DNA of 64,000 nt from Chondrus crispus (Eukaryota > Rhodophyta > Florideophyceae > Gigartinales > Gigartinaceae): assembly GCF_000350225.1 (NCBI RefSeq), contig NW_005178511.1:20322-84321 (forward strand), read 5' to 3'. Position numbers and translations under genes: made by a program. This document shows, piece after piece, positions 10,475 to 22,479 of this stretch (positions are counted from its first letter, which is position 1; each line of letters begins with the position of its first letter). The notes beneath the pieces were generated by a model. The model saw only the letters and a list, made by a program, of their open reading frames with translations, was not told the origin of the DNA and made no database searches.

Positions 10475-12549
10475 ATGTCAAGTTCAGACTCTCTGTTGAG
10501 TCCAGGAAGCACAGCTTACACAAAAGCCAAGTTCGTGGTGGCAGACTCCGAAGCCAAAAGGCTGTATAGAAGTGCGTGGAAGTTCAAGTTGGTCGTTGGA
10601 ACAGTACAGCGCGTGTAAGTGAAAAGAAGCAGTGCTCGCGTGCAGTATGTTGTAGTCACATCCTGGCAACTATCATCTGGGGCTATCGTCAATGGGGTTC
10701 TGAAGGGCAATGTAAAGTACGGGACGCCGATCCCGCTTGATATGGACGGAACCATTCTTCACCATGGTCGTCATACGGATTCTGACATAGCTGACACTAC
10801 AGAAGAAACAGGCATAAACAATAACTCAAGTGTGCAGCTCACCCCATTTTTACCAGATACCAGTCATTTCCTTCGCGCTCGGGTCTTCAGCGCTTCATCA
10901 CAGGAAGCAGCCCCAACGGCTATTACGGTTCATGGGCAACGTTGGAAGGAAGGCACTGATGACCGCTTCATTAATGGTGCCCTGCCGGCGAAAGAGTGGC
11001 GCGTGATATCTACTGCTGGTACTGTAGTCGCAAACGGTACTGAATGGCGGCCGAGGAAAGCCATTGACTACTTTATGATGATGTTTCCGACCGACCACCT
11101 TCCGAAAATTGTTATCATGACAAACCAAAAGTTGGAAAATGCGAAAGAGAAGAGAACGACTGCGTCCGAGATATTGAGATTTTTCGGGGTTCTCATTTTA
11201 ATGACTCGTTTTGAAATAAGTGGTTCACGACGTGAGCTGTGGTGCACTCAAAGGCGTGGAAAATATCTTCCTGGCACAAATTTCGGCGCTGCCATGGGTC
11301 GGAGGCGGTTTGACATAATGTTTTGCCATATTACGTGCAGCTATCAGCCAATCAGAGAAGCTACTCTATCATCTGTGAAGCAGCGATGGTCGTTGGTCAA
11401 TGATTTTGTAGAGGCGATAAACCGCCATCGAGCGTGTCGTGTACTACCTTCAGATACAATTTGTGTTGATGAATCTATTGTCCGGTGGTACGGACTTGGA
11501 GGGCATTGGATAGACGTTGGTCTTCCGCATTATGTGGCTTTAGATAGAAAGCCGGAATCCGGGTGTGAGATTCAAAATGCGGCCTGCGGAGCCTCTGGAA
11601 TAATTTTAAGGCTGGAGATCGTGACAAACGCCCAAGACACGGCAGAAAAAGAGTACGAAGGGCGCACAAATCATGGAACAGCTGTATTACATCGGCTCGT
11701 TGAGCCCTGGGCTGGGACAAGCCGACTGGTGTGTGCCGATTCTTATTTTGCTTCTGTTGAGACCGCAAAATGGCCGGACAGTATAGGTCTGCGTTTCACT
11801 GGTGTCGTCAAAACGGCAACGCGCAAATACCCCATGGCACACGTAAGCTCTTTAGAAATGACAGGGAGGGGAGACCAGAAGTGGTTGCTATCGGTCGACG
11901 AGGAAACGGGTAAGACGATGATGGCACTTTGTTGGGTGGATCGGGCACGGCGATATTTTATTTCAACGTCTGGTTCTGTACGCCCTAGGAAGTCGTTCGA
12001 GCGTACGCGCTGGCGCCAGGAGGAGGGAGGGCCAAGAAAAGTTACAGTGGTGGTACCCTTGCCACACGTTGTGGAGAAGTACTATGGCGCTGCTGCAGCG
12101 ATCGATCAGCACAATCGCTGCAGGCAGGATGACCTGGGACTTGAGCGCAAGGTGCAGGTGAAGGATTGGTCAAAAAGAGTGAATATTAGTCTTCTTTCTA
12201 TCTGTATAGTTGACGCGTGGCTTTTATACAAAGGCGGTAGGGGTGGAATGGAATGTCTGCCGCAGCACCGCTTTTACGAAGAACTGGCGGAGCAGCTTAT
12301 AGAAATAATTATGGACATGGAGTGGAACCTCGTAACCTGAGCTTTAGCTCGTCAGGCGATGATGTGGATACCACACCCACGAGTGGCCGTAATGAGCATT
12401 TGAAGCCAACAAAGAAGCGTAGAAGACTGCGTGGTAGGCTCACAAAGGCTGTGGCACAGGGATGGTGTGCACAATGCGGGGACTACAAGTCGAAGTTCGT
12501 TTGCTCTGCCTGCCGCGAAAGCGACAGAGCTGAGAGTTTTTTGTCATAG
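10475..12549 (+). pseudogene. piggyBac-family transposase (DDE_Tnp_1_7), one stop and one frameshift
   Basis: The frame opens at the ATG at 10475 (MSSSDSLLSPGS), meets one in-frame TAA at 10616-10618, then runs open to 12340. Residues of the RNase H-like core are visible: first Asp in DTICVDESIVRWYG, second in LVCADSYFASVE, third in AAAIDQHNRCRQDDL, the spacing expected of a piggyBac DDD transposase. After the TGA at 12338 the C-terminal basic segment and the cysteine pairs CAQC and CSAC, a piggyBac-type zinc finger, continue in another frame to 12549, so a frameshift lies near 12300. A 33-nt segment around the TAA begins GTGTAAGT and ends GCAG, so a tiny intron cannot be excluded, but readable protein on both sides favours a nonsense mutation. 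Confidence 0.85.
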
Positions 12550-12806
12550 CCAGACGAAGCTCATGTGCTATCGCACTCACCTCATAGAGAAGCACTTCGA
12601 TGAGTAGTTGTTTTACTGTGGTTGTACTGCAGAGCTATGCTTCGCTACAGTCGACCGTAAACTACACCATTCTTTTCATGCGCTGTTTCGGGGACTAAAG
12701 CTAAATTTCTTTCACCATAGCTCTTGCAGAGGTTGCGGACAGCTCTGCCATATCATCTTCGAACATAGCAGCGGGCTACAGGTGGCGGACCGAAGGGGAA
12801 AAGGGG

Positions 12807-12899
12807 ATCCTCAGATGAGTCAATCTCTGACTCATCTGAGGATTTTTTTTGTGTCGAATAGACACTAGGTGTGCAGTGCACACCTAGTACTCGAGTGCG
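12807..12899 (-). repeat. right TIR of piggyBac-like element, carrying two palindromes
   Basis: Contains a perfect 16-bp inverted repeat with a 5-nt loop (12807-12822 and 12828-12843, ATCCTCAGATGAGTCA and its complement). It also has an 11-bp inverted repeat with a 3-nt spacer centred near 12875 (ACTAGGTGTGC and GCACACCTAGT), absent from the left TIR. The outermost 20 bp match the left TIR exactly. Confidence 0.85.
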
Positions 12900-12903
12900 A
12901 TAT

Positions 12904-14259
12904 TATTGGTTGTCTGTGAAAAGTTTCTAAATGTTGTAGACCGAACGGCGAGACGGAAATTGGAAATCGGTGCATTGCTGTCATATTTCTGATTTCTAAA
13001 TTCCAGCTTCGAAAAAGTCATAAAATGACCCTCAGTGATGTAGAACGCGAATTCTTTCGTTGAATTTACCAATTTTCTTCAAATAGCCTCCTCCAGGTTC
13101 CCGTCGTGTCAGCTCAGTCTTTTTTGAGGCAGAGAAAGGGCGTTAGAGCTGGAGGAGACAGGCAGCTGCAGTTCGGTGCAGTCAGGCTTGGAATCGACAC
13201 ACATTTTCTTCGCTGTTTAGAACGAGCCTCAGGCTCGGTGAGGCTCGTTCTAAACAACGAAGAAAATTGTTGCATTTGCATATAGCTATGATAAGTTGCA
13301 TGGCAACTACCGCGCCCGCTTTCAAAGTCTTCGGACTTGGATGTCACTCTTCTTCTGGCTCCTGGATGTTTCGTTCTCGAACTCTTTCCTTGTGATGAAG
13401 AGGAAGTACCCAAGCCTCTGAGGTTCGACCGGCGCACACAAACAGTTGCGGCTTGGCGTTGCGACCGATTCGATATGGGCAGGTTTCGTTGTCAAGAAAG
13501 GGTCGCTGACGACCACAAAAAACGATGCAGGCACATATGTTACACTTGCTGGCAACAAACAAGCGCGCAGACGTAACAGCACTTATCTCTTCATAGGTGC
13601 GGAGCACTTTGACCTCAGCCTGGAACACTTCCCTATAGGCGTGAGCAAAGATGAGCGCAATATATGCGTGGTCCGCGCTCGTCGAACGAAGACGCAGTGC
13701 CGCGGCTGCACTGGAGCGGTGTGCCTCTGCACGGCGGGCGAAAGGGATTTTGTTTCCACATCTTCCACAAATCCACAACAGAGGCGCTAGAGAGCCACCG
13801 CCCGTCTGCCAGGACGTCGAACTAAGCATGCACGGCGAGCTCCGACACAATTCTGCGCCTGCAATGACAGTAAACAATTTTCCCTCAGGCAGGCAGAACC
13901 TTTACTACTCCATCCGAGACCGCTGATCCGATTGGTGGTGGTTCCAGAGCATAAATCCGACTCCGTCTATGACATATCGACAATTGAAGCCGTACTTGTC
14001 GCCCCAGATCCCAAACTTGTATAACATTTTAGCAGAAATCCAGATTTCCAATTGCCCAGAGGGCAACAAGCCCCGCACGGGAGAAGGGAGAGTGAAGCCG
14101 GACCGACGATATTTCGCCAAATGACCAACTATTCAATCCTCTCTGGGAGGCTTCAGCCTGCTTTATCTAGGACGACTGGAACACTGGTCGTGGTTGCAGA
14201 ACGGTGAACACCAACACGGACATGCTGTTCATGACGCTGGCTTTGGATAAGCACGGGGG
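12904..14259. other. no gene recognised; contains strong hairpin
   Basis: Open frames up to 177 codons exist on the minus strand (13877-13344), with four cysteine pairs but no recognisable family. The clearest structure is the long hairpin at 13203-13267. Confidence 0.35.
13203..13267. repeat. 29-bp-arm inverted repeat (hairpin) with 7-nt loop
   Basis: Left arm 13203-13231 and right arm 13239-13267 are reverse complements except for one C/T position, which would be a G:U pair in RNA of one sense. The loop is GGCTCGG. Such a long, almost perfect stem is far beyond chance in 64 kb. It could be a miniature fold-back element, a small-RNA precursor or an inverted duplication. Confidence 0.9.
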
Positions 14260-15190
14260 ACGTGGGAATGGCTGGCCAGAAATTTTGCAATGAGAGGCCC
14301 CGCTTTCGAGCATCTGGTACTGCGATTCTTCAGTGTGATTGTAGACTGGATGTATTATGTTTATGTAGAGATAATACGATCAGAATTCCACGATAGCGGC
14401 TTTAATGTCGAGAGTTCGTACTTTCAAGTATTTCGCGTTTGCTCGGTACGCCACCGACGTCATACTTCAACAGAGTATCGCCCTCGCCCTGTTTGTACGA
14501 TGCAGAACGGGAAGCACTATTACTCCGGTAACACAAGTTGTGTGGCCTGAAACCGGAGGTTTCTGTTTTACCCACTGATCTGGCGCTTAGGTGCAGCAAA
14601 AAATATGGTGGGTCTGTGTTGGGTATCGAAGTCATGAGCAGAATGAAAGATTATCACACGCAGTGGCCGAAGAAAAGAGCCATGAAACACATATTGCTGA
14701 TGTTGCACCGCTGAACGACAACTATCCCGACAAATGGGCCCAACTCGCCGATAAAGAATATCAGGGAGCTACAGAAACTTTTCGAGTTGTAAACCCCGTC
14801 AAACGATCTAAAATAGAGCTGTATCTCGAGGGGAGGAAATGTTCCACCGCAAAATGGCAGCTCATCGAATCATTGCGGAAAACGTTTTTGGCCAGTTGTG
14901 TTCGCTTTGGAAAATGTTGGATGTAAGTTTCGCTGGGCAGAAGATTTGTGTGATACCATGTTTGGATTTGTTTGGTTTTGACGAACCCGCATGTGATATG
15001 GAACCCGATGCAGGCTGAGGACCGGTAATTTTATGTGGGGTTTAAGAACTTTCCTTACAAGCTGGAGCATGAGCGTGTGACTATGCGTCGACAAGGACAG
15101 GCGCTGTATCAGGAGTATCGTCTGCAACGTCTGTCTTTTTATATGTGAGATCTTGGTTCGGGAACGGAGGCGTGGGCTCCCTGAAATACA
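14260..15190 (+). pseudogene. HARBI1-like / DDE_Tnp_4 transposase remnant
   Basis: Successive pieces in shifting frames match one DDE_Tnp_4 (Harbinger/ISL2EU-type) nuclease. In order: MRGPAFEHLVLRFF; a segment with ARYATDVILQQS, containing the first Asp; KHYYSG; KPEVSVLPTDLAL; WAQLADKEYQGA, containing the second Asp region; and RIIAENVFGQL, with the third acidic residue. At least four frame changes and stop codons separate them, so the copy is dead. No terminal repeats were identified. The family assignment rests on the YYSG, VLPTDLA and ADKxYQG motifs, which occur together in this family. Confidence 0.7.
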
Positions 15191-17941
15191 CAGTGTTTCA
15201 CAGGAACAGTGGACGTTTTCGTAAAAGGCTTGCCTTTTCCCATTTTTATTATCTTTTCCCATGAAACAATGGCTCTTGGTACATTACTGTGTGCTCAGGA
15301 TAGCGGTTATTTTTGTGAAGTGCGGTTGCATTTCCGGTATCATCGCCGATCTAAACAAACAGCGACCTTTAGAGGCAAAGCCCTAGTAATAAATTTGGAA
15401 ATTGGAAATCGTACAGCAATACAGTATGTGTCTTCCCCTTCATCCCTCCACGCACGATACTCGGAGCCATCGGGAGGACTTATATTCCCACTACAGAGAG
15501 GGAAAATACTTGAATATCTTGCTCGTTCACCAATTTCCAATTCCATCTTCTCTTCCGGTCCAACACATGTGTTGGACCGGAAGGGAACATGGAAAATACA
15601 TTTTGGAAACTTTTCACGGACATCCAATTATGTCACACAGGAGCGTAATAAGTGTAGGCTAGGCGTCCTTATACGGTATTCGTTCCCACCTCGATCAAGG
15701 ATTCAAGAAAACCGAACGTACTACATTCCGTCGTCGTCAGCTGGGTGAGCTCCTCCGATGCGCATACTATTGCAGATCCAGAAGGGAAATATAACCAGGG
15801 AAACCGTTCAAGTTGTAATTGCTGAATTCGTACAAGAGATATTGCGAGGCCCTGTTATGCGTCGAGAAAAGGTTACAAGGACACGACAAAACCCCAATCT
15901 ACATGTAAATCTGGCAATTACTGATGACGGTCTCTTTGTAAGAGTTTAAAGGCCGCCTCCCTTGCAATTTCGTGATCTGTACCACAAATTAAGTCCAGAG
16001 CTTAAAATAACCCAAATTCAAAGACCTTGTCCTAACTCTGCCAAAATTGTGGAAACTATTTACTGCATCACTACGAGCATTTTAGCAAGGGTCACGACTG
16101 CTTGACACGGGTTTGTCCTTTGGCTTTCGAAGGTCTTCCACATATTCCTTGTTTCATGAGACACTGGAAGCGCTTAACAAAGCCATTATTCCTATGGAGT
16201 TTGCTTTATCAGGCGCAGGCGGCAGAAAGCAGCCCAAAATTCCAACTCCTTCGGAAGTATCGCCTAGAGGGTATTGTCGCAGCTATTGATGTGATTGCAA
16301 AAAATAGGCAAGCGTTCGTTGAACGACACGCTCATCCCTCCAAATTATTTTAACCGCATCGGGTGCTACGCTCTGTTCGTGCAAGCTCCTTTAGCTGGAA
16401 ACCACACGTTTTTACTTGTGTTTGCCAGCCATGCGGGAAGTACGCATGCTTTAACTACGTTCCAAGCCACTTTACTGTGCAGTGCATTCAAAATGGTAAT
16501 TTGCCCTCATGAGCACGGAATGCTGCAAATGAAGTGTATACGAACAGTAAGCATGTTCTGACACCGCACGGCGGGTTCAGTCCATCGAAGAGACAGGATA
16601 CCTTCAAATTTTATTTCTCGTCCTGGAGGATAACATCCAACTAGGCGTTTGGCACGTTGGTTTCTCGCTTTGGTATTTTTCTCGCACCTGCAACTATCAG
16701 TTGCCCGCTGCATGCATATGACAGTCGTTTGTTGCAAGATTCACTACTATTATCTGCATATTAATGATTAGTCTATTTCGAAACACTTGATACAGCCCAA
16801 TAGTACCCAGTTCTGGCGAGCCCTCTGCTCATATACAGAACCATTTCGATATGGCGCAAGACATGCATAGAGGGCGAGTCCGCTTGAGAGGGAATACAGA
16901 AGAGAGAGAAAGGGCTGCAGACGTGATACGCAGCCTTGGCCTCCTTTGACCACGAGGAAGACAAGTGGTCCTGTCGTTTCTGATGGACAATCGGTCCTGT
17001 GCAATCGCAATCCATTCATTGTCACTCTATACAACACGCGTCTGTTCCAGATTCTTATTTTGCAGTTCCAGACATCACGACCGATAAATCTGTTTAAGGG
17101 AACTTCCGCCCGCAATTAAATACTGCTTGGGCATAAGTGAACAAATAATACACAATGCCCCGTGGATAGAACGCCCCCTTCGTCTGGTACCAGTGGCATC
17201 GAGCCTCAATATAAAATTGGTATGGTCTCCTTCGGAGTCTCTGCCACCCCGGTCACATTGATCATCTTATCGGCTCCAGGGGGCAACCTCTTCAAAAACA
17301 ACAACCATGGCCAGTTTATTTGCTTTGAACGATTCAATTCTTGCCATCGGCCTGAGCCTCAGACCCTTTGAGATGAACACAACTTCGTCACGATCTGTAT
17401 TGCTATCTGCCGTAATCTTAATTTTGACAGGGTCGTGCAGGCTGCGTTCAGTCGTGGGATTGCGATGGATGCCCTTTTGAAGAACAGATTGTAACCGGCT
17501 GCTTTTCTTTCATTACACAACCCCGAAATGCCACCTTCTTCTTCCCGAAAGATTTTCTCCATATCTGTATAGCTCTGTACGACAACTAAACTTTGGGCAT
17601 CCATTTTGAGCGGGATGAGACGTAATTAGATGAGGGCAACCTTGGCGTTGGTGACCCTGGCAAGGGGCAAGAAAACTGGGTTTATTGCAAGCGTTAGTGC
17701 CAAGTAGGGACTACAAAAGGCGTTTATCTATCTGAGGAGGAATATTTGGTTGCGTGAGGTAGGGAAGGCAGTCGAGGTAGTCAAGTACGTGGGTGGGGCT
17801 GGTATTTCTTTATGGCCATGTGCGCAAATTTCTTCGACTTTGTTTCTACATGTGCAGACTAATGGAGTGAAGTGACGTCTTTGCACTTCCTATAGAGCTC
17901 CTTAAAGCTTTTGCATTAGGGCTTTCATAGTTTCTTCTTGG
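15191..17941. other. gene-poor stretch, no family recognised
   Basis: About 2.7 kb of moderately AT-rich DNA with open frames below 180 codons (for example 16102-16353 plus and 16768-17115 minus) that I cannot assign. It contains the 32-bp palindrome at 15552-15583. It looks like decayed repeat sequence. Confidence 0.35.
15552..15583. repeat. perfect 32-bp palindrome
   Basis: CTTCCGGTCCAACACA followed directly by its reverse complement, with no spacer. It lies in noncoding DNA. See findings for its link to other palindromes in the window. Confidence 0.92.
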
Positions 17942-18897
17942 TCACAAAGAGACGTTTACAATCTGGCGAAGATCAGCCACGTGCGGGGGAGGGTTATATG
18001 ACTTATTCACTTCAGTCATCAGGTCTTCCAAAGTTATTGCCTCATGGTGTCTGAGACGGCGAGTAGTGCAGTTTAACGCTTGGTCTCTGTCATAATGGGT
18101 GTGACCAATTGGTAAGCACGAGACAAAACTTCTTGAAGCACCTCCCATGCATCCAGCGATTGCATGTATCCGAAAAAGTACCTGTTCTTATTTTTGCGGG
18201 TGCAGTTATCCACCTGCACGAACAGGGTGTTGGAGAGCGGGCCCTTCTCATCCTTCGACATCAGCGTCCGATGGACAGCTTCAAGGACGTGATTAGCTCC
18301 TGTCTCGTATTCATGTGTCATTGTGAACAGGGAGAGATATTTCACGGGACCTTGTTCAAGCACGCCAATCAGCTTGACCTTGAGACTGTTCTCCTTTGTC
18401 TGGTTATTATTGAAGAGGAAATGCGGCATGCCGAAAGCGGACTAGTCGGCACCTTCCAGGATGACAGATCAATGTTTGGCAGGATACAATCCTGCTTTGT
18501 CACACTTCTTCTGGTACTCGCGCTGCTCTGCTGCAACCATATCGCTGTGACTGGTTTATCGCTGACGAAGTACGCGAGTTGCTGGCTCCTCAATACCGGC
18601 TTTAGAGAGCTGGTCTCTTGTGAGATCGCATTCAGAACAAACTGTGAATCTATGCACTCTCCGCACTTCGATGTTTGACACGTGCTTTTGCCATATCTCG
18701 TAAAAATAGCTTCGAGTGGGTGGAGCGCGGGAATGGAGCCGTGTAAACTCAGAGAAGAATATGTCGGAAACCTGAGCCTTTTGGAAATAGGGCAAGTGCT
18801 GTTCGTTTCGGTCTGGCATATGGTCGGCTATGCTATCCGAAAGACGTTCAAGGAAGCATATGACCGCGTCCCGTTGGTTTGTTTCTGAGTTCCTCAC
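17942..18897 (-). pseudogene. DUF7869-type transposon protein, frameshifted
   Basis: Three minus-strand pieces in different frames form one protein of the DUF7869 type found in multi-copy transposon-like genes of algae, oomycetes and invertebrates. In order: a segment ending RRVHRFTVCSECD with a Cys pair; MPHFLFNNNQTKENSLKVKL; LFVQVDNCTRKNKNRYFFGY; and LPIGHTHYDRDQALN. The last two, VDNCxRxNKNR and PxGHTHxxxD, are the signature of the family and probably contribute metal-binding residues of an RNase H-like fold (inference). At least two frameshifts disrupt it. Confidence 0.7.
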
Positions 18898-19223
18898 AGT
18901 ACCAGTAAAAGACGATCTTTTCTTGCTAAACGGTGCACCTTTAACAGAACCTCTAAACCCCTAGAAAACTGCAGTGACTTCTCTAGAACTTATAACGCAC
19001 AGCCTTTCCATGAAGAAAACATTCTTGAGTTATCTTCCAACAAGCCCTCCAGATATGCTCGTCACCCTGACCTGTTCAGCAGGGTTACATGCTGTACTTG
19101 AGAATTGACGTATCGTGCGCGTACTTTGGGAAACCAACGGCGATCCCTTCAATAATTTAACTTATCCACTGCCATGTTCTGGAACGCATCAGCGTAGGCA
19201 CGGCGTCGGTTGAGTAACTCACT

Positions 19224-19683
19224 TTACACACCCTTGCCCTGACGGCGATTCTTGTACTTGTATCTTCTCTTCTTTACGATCGTCAAATCTTTTGTTGCAA
19301 TACTGCGACTGGTCGTACTACGTTGCGATGGGGGTCCAGTTCTTGTTCGTTTGTTGGAGGGTAGAGGGGGACGGTACCCATCGTCACTCTGCGATCCAAA
19401 ATCGTTGATCTTCCCGTTCGTATAGAAAGACATCAATTGTGTCAGAGTCTTCATTTTGCAGTAGTGGAGCTTGCATGGCATTCGATGTGGCCCGATCTAT
19501 TTCTTGTGCCACTCCTGGTGGTGGAGACTCAACAGCAGTTGGTGCCGGATCCCTACGCGGGCTCTTTTTAGTCGTAGTTATTGCAATGGTAGTAGGATGG
19601 GTTGTTCTGACCCACAGTTGAGATGGGCTTTTGTGAGTGAAGATGGGTGGAGATGGGTTGAGAAACTTGAGCGCAGCGAACAA
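19224..19683 (-). pseudogene. unassigned protein fragment with basic C-terminus
   Basis: Two overlapping minus-strand frames can be read together. The upstream one ends near QNEDSDTI; the downstream one holds MSFYTNGKINDFGS and finishes in a Lys/Arg-rich tail (KKRRYKYKNRRQGKGV). Neither begins with a convincing ATG. The style, a Ser/Pro/Thr linker and a basic tail, resembles C-termini of transposases such as the MULE nearby, but I do not recognise the family. Confidence 0.3.
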
Positions 19684-20085
19684 GATGCCGCCCTTTTCAC
19701 CTTTTACATATCCGAGTGTTTAGCAAATATATAAACCGTAGTACAAGCGAACAAGGGGATGGTGGTTGCAGCTCCACACAAGCTGCAGCAATACTGTGAT
19801 TGGGAACTGATAACATGGACAGGACGACCTGTTTAGCTGTCTATGAATACTGATATTCGCTGGGCAGGTATCTGGAGCTATGCATGGTTATGTGCTGCCC
19901 CTTTGCTCCGTTGAAGAAGCCTGTAATAGAAGCCTTACCAATGTCATAGAGCCCCTTTTGAAACAAATCCGAATCAAAAATTTGAGAGAAAGCACCCAAA
20001 ACATATGTTGCACTAAAATCGAATTGCGATGATTCCGGTGTCCAAATCTATTTAATTTAGAGATAATTGCCAAAAGGACCATAGT

Positions 20086-20240
20086 TGAGCAGTCGTATTG
20101 CGAGACAGTCGACAGTGCTCTGACAAATGCAAAAATTATTCGCACTTGGGCATTCGTATTGCACAACAGTTCACACGCGAGCAGATTCATTGCAAAATTG
20201 TTCACAGTCGGGCATTCGTATTGCCAAACCGTTTGTCCAG
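20086..20240. repeat. degenerate tandem repeat, about 31-bp period
   Basis: Several imperfect copies of a unit like CGGGCATTCGTATTGCACAA followed by CAGTTCACA. The best-matching copies begin near 20148 and 20210, with a weaker half-spaced copy between them. Confidence 0.55.
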
Positions 20241-20616
20241 GCGCAGTCCTATCGCTAAATAGTCTACCATGCTTTGAAAAGTCACGAAAATTTGGAGACT
20301 GGTTTCGCCATGAGGTTTCTCACAGTTTCCCCTACGCCCGGCATTGTGCTGCCCGGCAGGGTTCGGCGCCGCATTGAGCGGTAGTACCCTGCTCCGATCT
20401 AGTCCCTGGTACCAGCGCTGCGACTTTCTGCACAGTGCTGCGCAACGCCGCATCGCATCGCGCCTCGCAATACGACACTGCACTTCGCGGCGTGGCCCAG
20501 CGGAGAGCTGCGCCGCATTTCATTTCGCTGAGCTCTGAAGAGCTGCGTCGCACTGTGCTATGTGATGCCAACATGTGCCGTGATATGTTGCGGTATACCG
20601 AAATCATTTATTGCCT

Positions 20617-22479
20617 TTACACTCGACGACTGGTTTTTCTAACGACTACCTCTACTGCAGACGTCTTGCGCTTGGTGCTAGGGCGGCCGCGCTTGGGCGG
20701 CGCGGTGATGGGGAGGAAGAGATTGGGGTCTGGAGAGGTGCCGCTTGCTCGAACATCAGCCATCTTGGGAACGGCCACAGTAGCAAAGAGTGGACACTGC
20801 TCTTGCCACAGCGGCACAGACATCTCGCGGGGTACGAGTGTGTTCTTGTCGTAGCCTTGCTTCGCTGCGACAGAAACCACGTGTACAGATGGGAAAAGGT
20901 CGCGAGTGGGTATGTCGCATGCACATGGAATGGGTACCGACGGAAACATTAATTTGTCTTCAGGAGGAGCCGTAATTGCCATCGTCACTGTCTCGGAGTT
21001 TCCCCTTCCGTCTTCGACTCTGAAAGCTCTGGTTGTTTCTGTGTCCTCGATTCTAATGCGCGCGACGCGGGCCCTGGCGTCTGACTTCACCTTGTCGAAA
21101 TAGACATGGTTCCTTTCTGTGATGAACCCAGTAGCAGCGTGCCCAGCCTCGCGCAACTGTTTGAAAATGCGCGCATCACGCTGTGAGCGGCGGATAATAG
21201 AGGTCACCGGATCTTGTGTGCGCGACACAAGTGTAGCGCTGTTGTGGCTTTCGACTCCTTGCGAAGTATGTCTTGCGTAGAGAGTCGCCTCTGCCGCTAC
21301 TGCTGCCGCTGGGAACTGACGGGCATCTGGCACAGAGTCGATAGCGTGGCGAGCAGGCCCAGAAAGGCCCGTGAACGATTCGTCCTGGCGGCATTCCGCG
21401 AGTTTGTCTATTGTGGATGCCTCGATTAGTTTTTTGTACTGGCAAGAGCACACAACGCCGTGCCTTGCCAATCGCTTGCTGCGGTGCGCAGCACACGTGA
21501 ATATGTGCGGCATGTGTTCCGCGTGAAAGACGTGTCTTATTTCTGCCGGTATCCCGTTGTCGCCGTCGGACATGACCGTGGTAGGGCGCCCCATGCTTAG
21601 GTGCATGGTTTTGTAAAACTGCCACGCGCGAGTCCACGTGGACACAGACTCATTCCCGCACACCAGCATGCAACCCAAGGCAATTATGCTGAAGTTGCTG
21701 GACTAACCCACTACAGTAAATACTTGAAACGACGCGAGCGAAGACTTGCCAAAAAAGGCATCAGCCTGCACTAGTGACAACATATATGGGAACTGGTGCT
21801 GGACCCACCTACATGACACGGCAATCAGTTCCACATATCCCCGGCAATCTATTTGCAAGCTTTCTAGAAGCTTCTTGTGTCTCTTCCTGAACCGCTCACT
21901 TGCCCGTACCCAATACTCCGCATCCTGAACTTGACGCTCATTGCGATTCCCGACAGGAACAGACAGCGCAACGCGCCGCAACCGCTTGTGCTCAGCCTTT
22001 TTGACGCGCCAGATTATAGCCTCCATTTCCACGCCCCAATTGTCTCGTACCGCAAAGTATGTCCACAGGCCCCCATCCAAGATTTTAGTAACGTCAGCAG
22101 CTTGACGTTTTGTTCCGGATCTCCGAACGCGAAATTACGAGCTAATTTGCGCACGCGAGTCCATTCATGTTCTGGAATGTGGTCCGGGTAGGGGGAGATA
22201 TCCGGTGAACAGGGCACTCAGAGACTTCGCACTCAAGGATGGGCACGCTGTAATGTTGTCGGAAACATGGTATGCCAGGTCCATGTTTCGATGTGCTGTA
22301 CGCCTCTGGCCTTTGCGCCAAGCCAGGCTGTCTTTTCTGTTGATTGGTTGTGGAGAGGTACCGCTGACGCCGGTGAAGGCTGTTATCTTCACCGCCCAGT
22401 CCTCCTGCTTGTTGCTAAAGTAAGCGTCAACATGACAATCGCCGATCTCCATGGCGTGCATGGGAGATGCATGGGCCAC
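20617..22479 (-). pseudogene. Mutator-like (MULE) transposase
   Basis: Reading from 22479 downward: an N-terminal piece (MEIGDCHVDAYF), a linker in another frame (22217-22014, HIPEHEWTRVRKLARNF), then a long frame from 22080 to 20617. The catalytic part shows SLVQADAFFGK, an ADA motif typical of MULE second/first Asp regions, then MSDGDNGIPAEI and HIFTCAAHRSKRLARH, which match the MULE/MUDR pattern of a second Asp followed by a CxxH. A single TAG (21703-21705) interrupts the long frame just after FQVFTVVG. The C-terminus is Pro/Lys-rich (PPKRGRPSTKRK, an AT-hook-like motif). There are about two frameshifts near 22070 and 22195. No terminal repeats were found. Confidence 0.7.

Larger units (their letters stand above)
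10211..12899 (+). mobile_element. piggyBac-like DNA transposon, inactivated
   Basis: Both ends share the sequence CGCACTCGAGTACTAG followed by TGTCTATTCGACA and ATCCT in inverted orientation (10211-10245 and 12899 inward to 12840). They enclose a piggyBac-family transposase remnant on the plus strand. Both ends are flanked by ATAT (10207-10210 and 12900-12903), the apparent 4-bp target duplication, instead of the usual TTAA. The element is about 2.69 kb. The right end differs from the left by a 19-bp palindromic insertion and by an A/T run. Confidence 0.85.
18898..20616. other. no intact gene; coding-like fragment and short tandem array
   Basis: Holds an unassigned basic-tailed fragment at 19224-19683 and a degenerate array of about 31 bp near 20086-20240, both listed separately. 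The interval 20320-20560 is GC-rich with many GCTGCG/GCGCCG-like words but no recognisable gene. Confidence 0.4.

Noticed and set aside
12241-12345. Splice interpretation at the piggyBac 3' junction (GTAACCTGAG...CAG)
   Set aside because: The implied intron would be only 16-24 nt; a simple frameshift in a dead transposon is more likely.
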